This document shows positions 63,351 to 64,000 of a stretch of DNA of 64,000 nucleotides, in pieces. Source of the stretch: Urophycis tenuis. Its lineage: Eukaryota; Chordata; Actinopteri; Gadiformes; Phycidae. The notes under the pieces were generated by a model that was not told where the DNA came from, ran no database searches, and worked only from the letters and a program-made list of their open reading frames with translations. The stretch's first letter is position 1; each line of letters begins with the position of its first letter. The position numbers and the translations under genes were made by a program. The DNA is taken from positions 3,887,082 to 3,951,081 of the forward strand of contig JAXIVH010000028.1 of assembly GCA_036785325.1 (NCBI GenBank), written 5' to 3'.

Positions 63351-64000
63351 TTAACTGGAGGGGAGGGTGTCGCAGGCCGTCTCCAAGTCCACCTGTACTG
63401 TCTTGGCCTCCCGGGCCTGCAGCCCCGCCTGCAGCCCCGCCTGCAGCCCTCTCTGAGCAGGAGGCCCCAACGCCTCCCTGCTCAGCCGCCTCAGCTGTCT
63501 GAAGTCACTTTGGCTGAAAGCATACTGTAGCTGGGGGTGTGGGAACCAGCAGCTTTATCTACTACTTCAGATTGTGAATACAAGGCCACGTAGAGGTTAT
63601 CCAACAAGTCCACTGTCAGCAGGCGAGGACCTCCTGGTAGTCTGTGTCATCTTAGCTAGCCAGAGGGGGGGTAAAGGCTGACACGGGTGTAGAGGTTCAT
63701 GGAGAAACACTAAACATAAGGACTACTAAAACCTCAGACCCAAGAGGAGCTGCACTCCAGACCCTCCCAGGGCACGGCGGGGGTCCAGGCGCCCGCCCGC
63801 CTCTGGACGGGGAGGTCTGGCCGGCAGCCTCAGGGGGTTGAGCTCCAAGATGAGATCCTCCTTCTGGTTCTCTCCGCCTCTTTCACCCACCCGGAAGTGA
63901 AGCAGTGTGAGGTCGTGTGGTTGGTTGGCTGGGGTCTTACAGCGACCACAGCTCTCCAGTGCAGGAGGTCAGAGGTCACGGGACAAGGAGGGGGACGGAG
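63351..64000 (-). CDS. Candidate terminal exons of an unidentified gene (runs off right edge)
   Basis: The last exon, 63524-63351, follows the acceptor CCCCAGCTACAG and is open for 57 codons to TAA, with YAFSQSDFRQLRRLSREAL. The exon before it, 63641-63566, lies between an acceptor (GACACAG after a pyrimidine tract) and a GTAGTA donor and includes LLTVDLLDNLYVALYSQSE. Both junctions are in phase 0, so the two read through. A further open stretch at about 63960-63780 on the same strand includes LTLLHFRVGERGGENQKEDL, but I could not place its donor with certainty. I do not recognise the protein. The orientation matches its neighbours. Support is splice signals and phase only. Confidence 0.35.

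Noticed and set aside
63053..63502. 149-codon plus-strand ORF
   Set aside because: No family resemblance, Pro/Ala-rich low-complexity end, and it overlaps the better-supported minus-strand exon candidate.

Overview
The window is vertebrate, almost certainly teleost fish, nuclear DNA. Its genes are split into many short exons with GT-AG introns (and one AT-AC intron), and fish-type hAT, PIF/Harbinger, LINE and tRNA-derived SINE copies are present. No bacterial, organellar or viral gene set is visible. An unusually large share of the sequence is micro- and minisatellite. That would fit lineages known for tandem-repeat-rich genomes, such as cod-like fishes, but the species cannot be fixed from sequence alone.

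All recognised genes lie head-to-tail on the minus strand. From right to left they are: a candidate unnamed gene running off the right edge (terminal exons 63351-63641, low confidence); srsf5, an SR splicing factor (CDS 60873 to 55539, 7 coding exons, 290 aa); tmem87a, a Golgi seven-TM protein of the GOLD-domain family (CDS 54393 to 38956, 20 exons, 552 aa); vps39, a HOPS tethering subunit (CDS 36394 to 8399, 24 exons, 875 aa); and exon 1 of galnt16, a Golgi polypeptide GalNAc-transferase (164 to the left edge). I joined every exon by hand; phases agree throughout the three full genes and their lengths match the vertebrate families. In human, SRSF5 and GALNT16 are near each other on 14q24 and VPS39-TMEM87A are adjacent on 15q15, so this fish locus combines two human blocks. 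The genes are housekeeping membrane-traffic and RNA-processing genes; I see no sign that they form a dedicated pathway.

The striking part is the intron architecture. Nearly every large intron of vps39 and tmem87a, and one srsf5 intron, carries its own minisatellite with a different unit (about 15 to 49 bp, and one about 120 bp), and most of them abut a splice junction, usually the donor. One array (29040-29702) repeats the exon-11 splice donor about twenty times; another (19145-19635) has copied the 3' end of exon 17 with its donor; a third (45540-47385) is a chain of about 37 short hairpins. Four vps39 acceptors have a UG-repeat tract in place of, or directly above, the normal pyrimidine tract, and tmem87a contains a U12-type AT-AC intron.

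The intergenic stretch 480-7000 holds a LINE 3' fragment, long CT/GT/GA/CA tracts, a GC-rich minisatellite and two exon-like segments of unknown identity. Introns also hold two hAT elements with 8-bp target duplications, a larger hAT-like element, a PIF/Harbinger relic with transposase motifs, and a TTAA-flanked element with a THAP-like relic that resembles Kolobok transposons.
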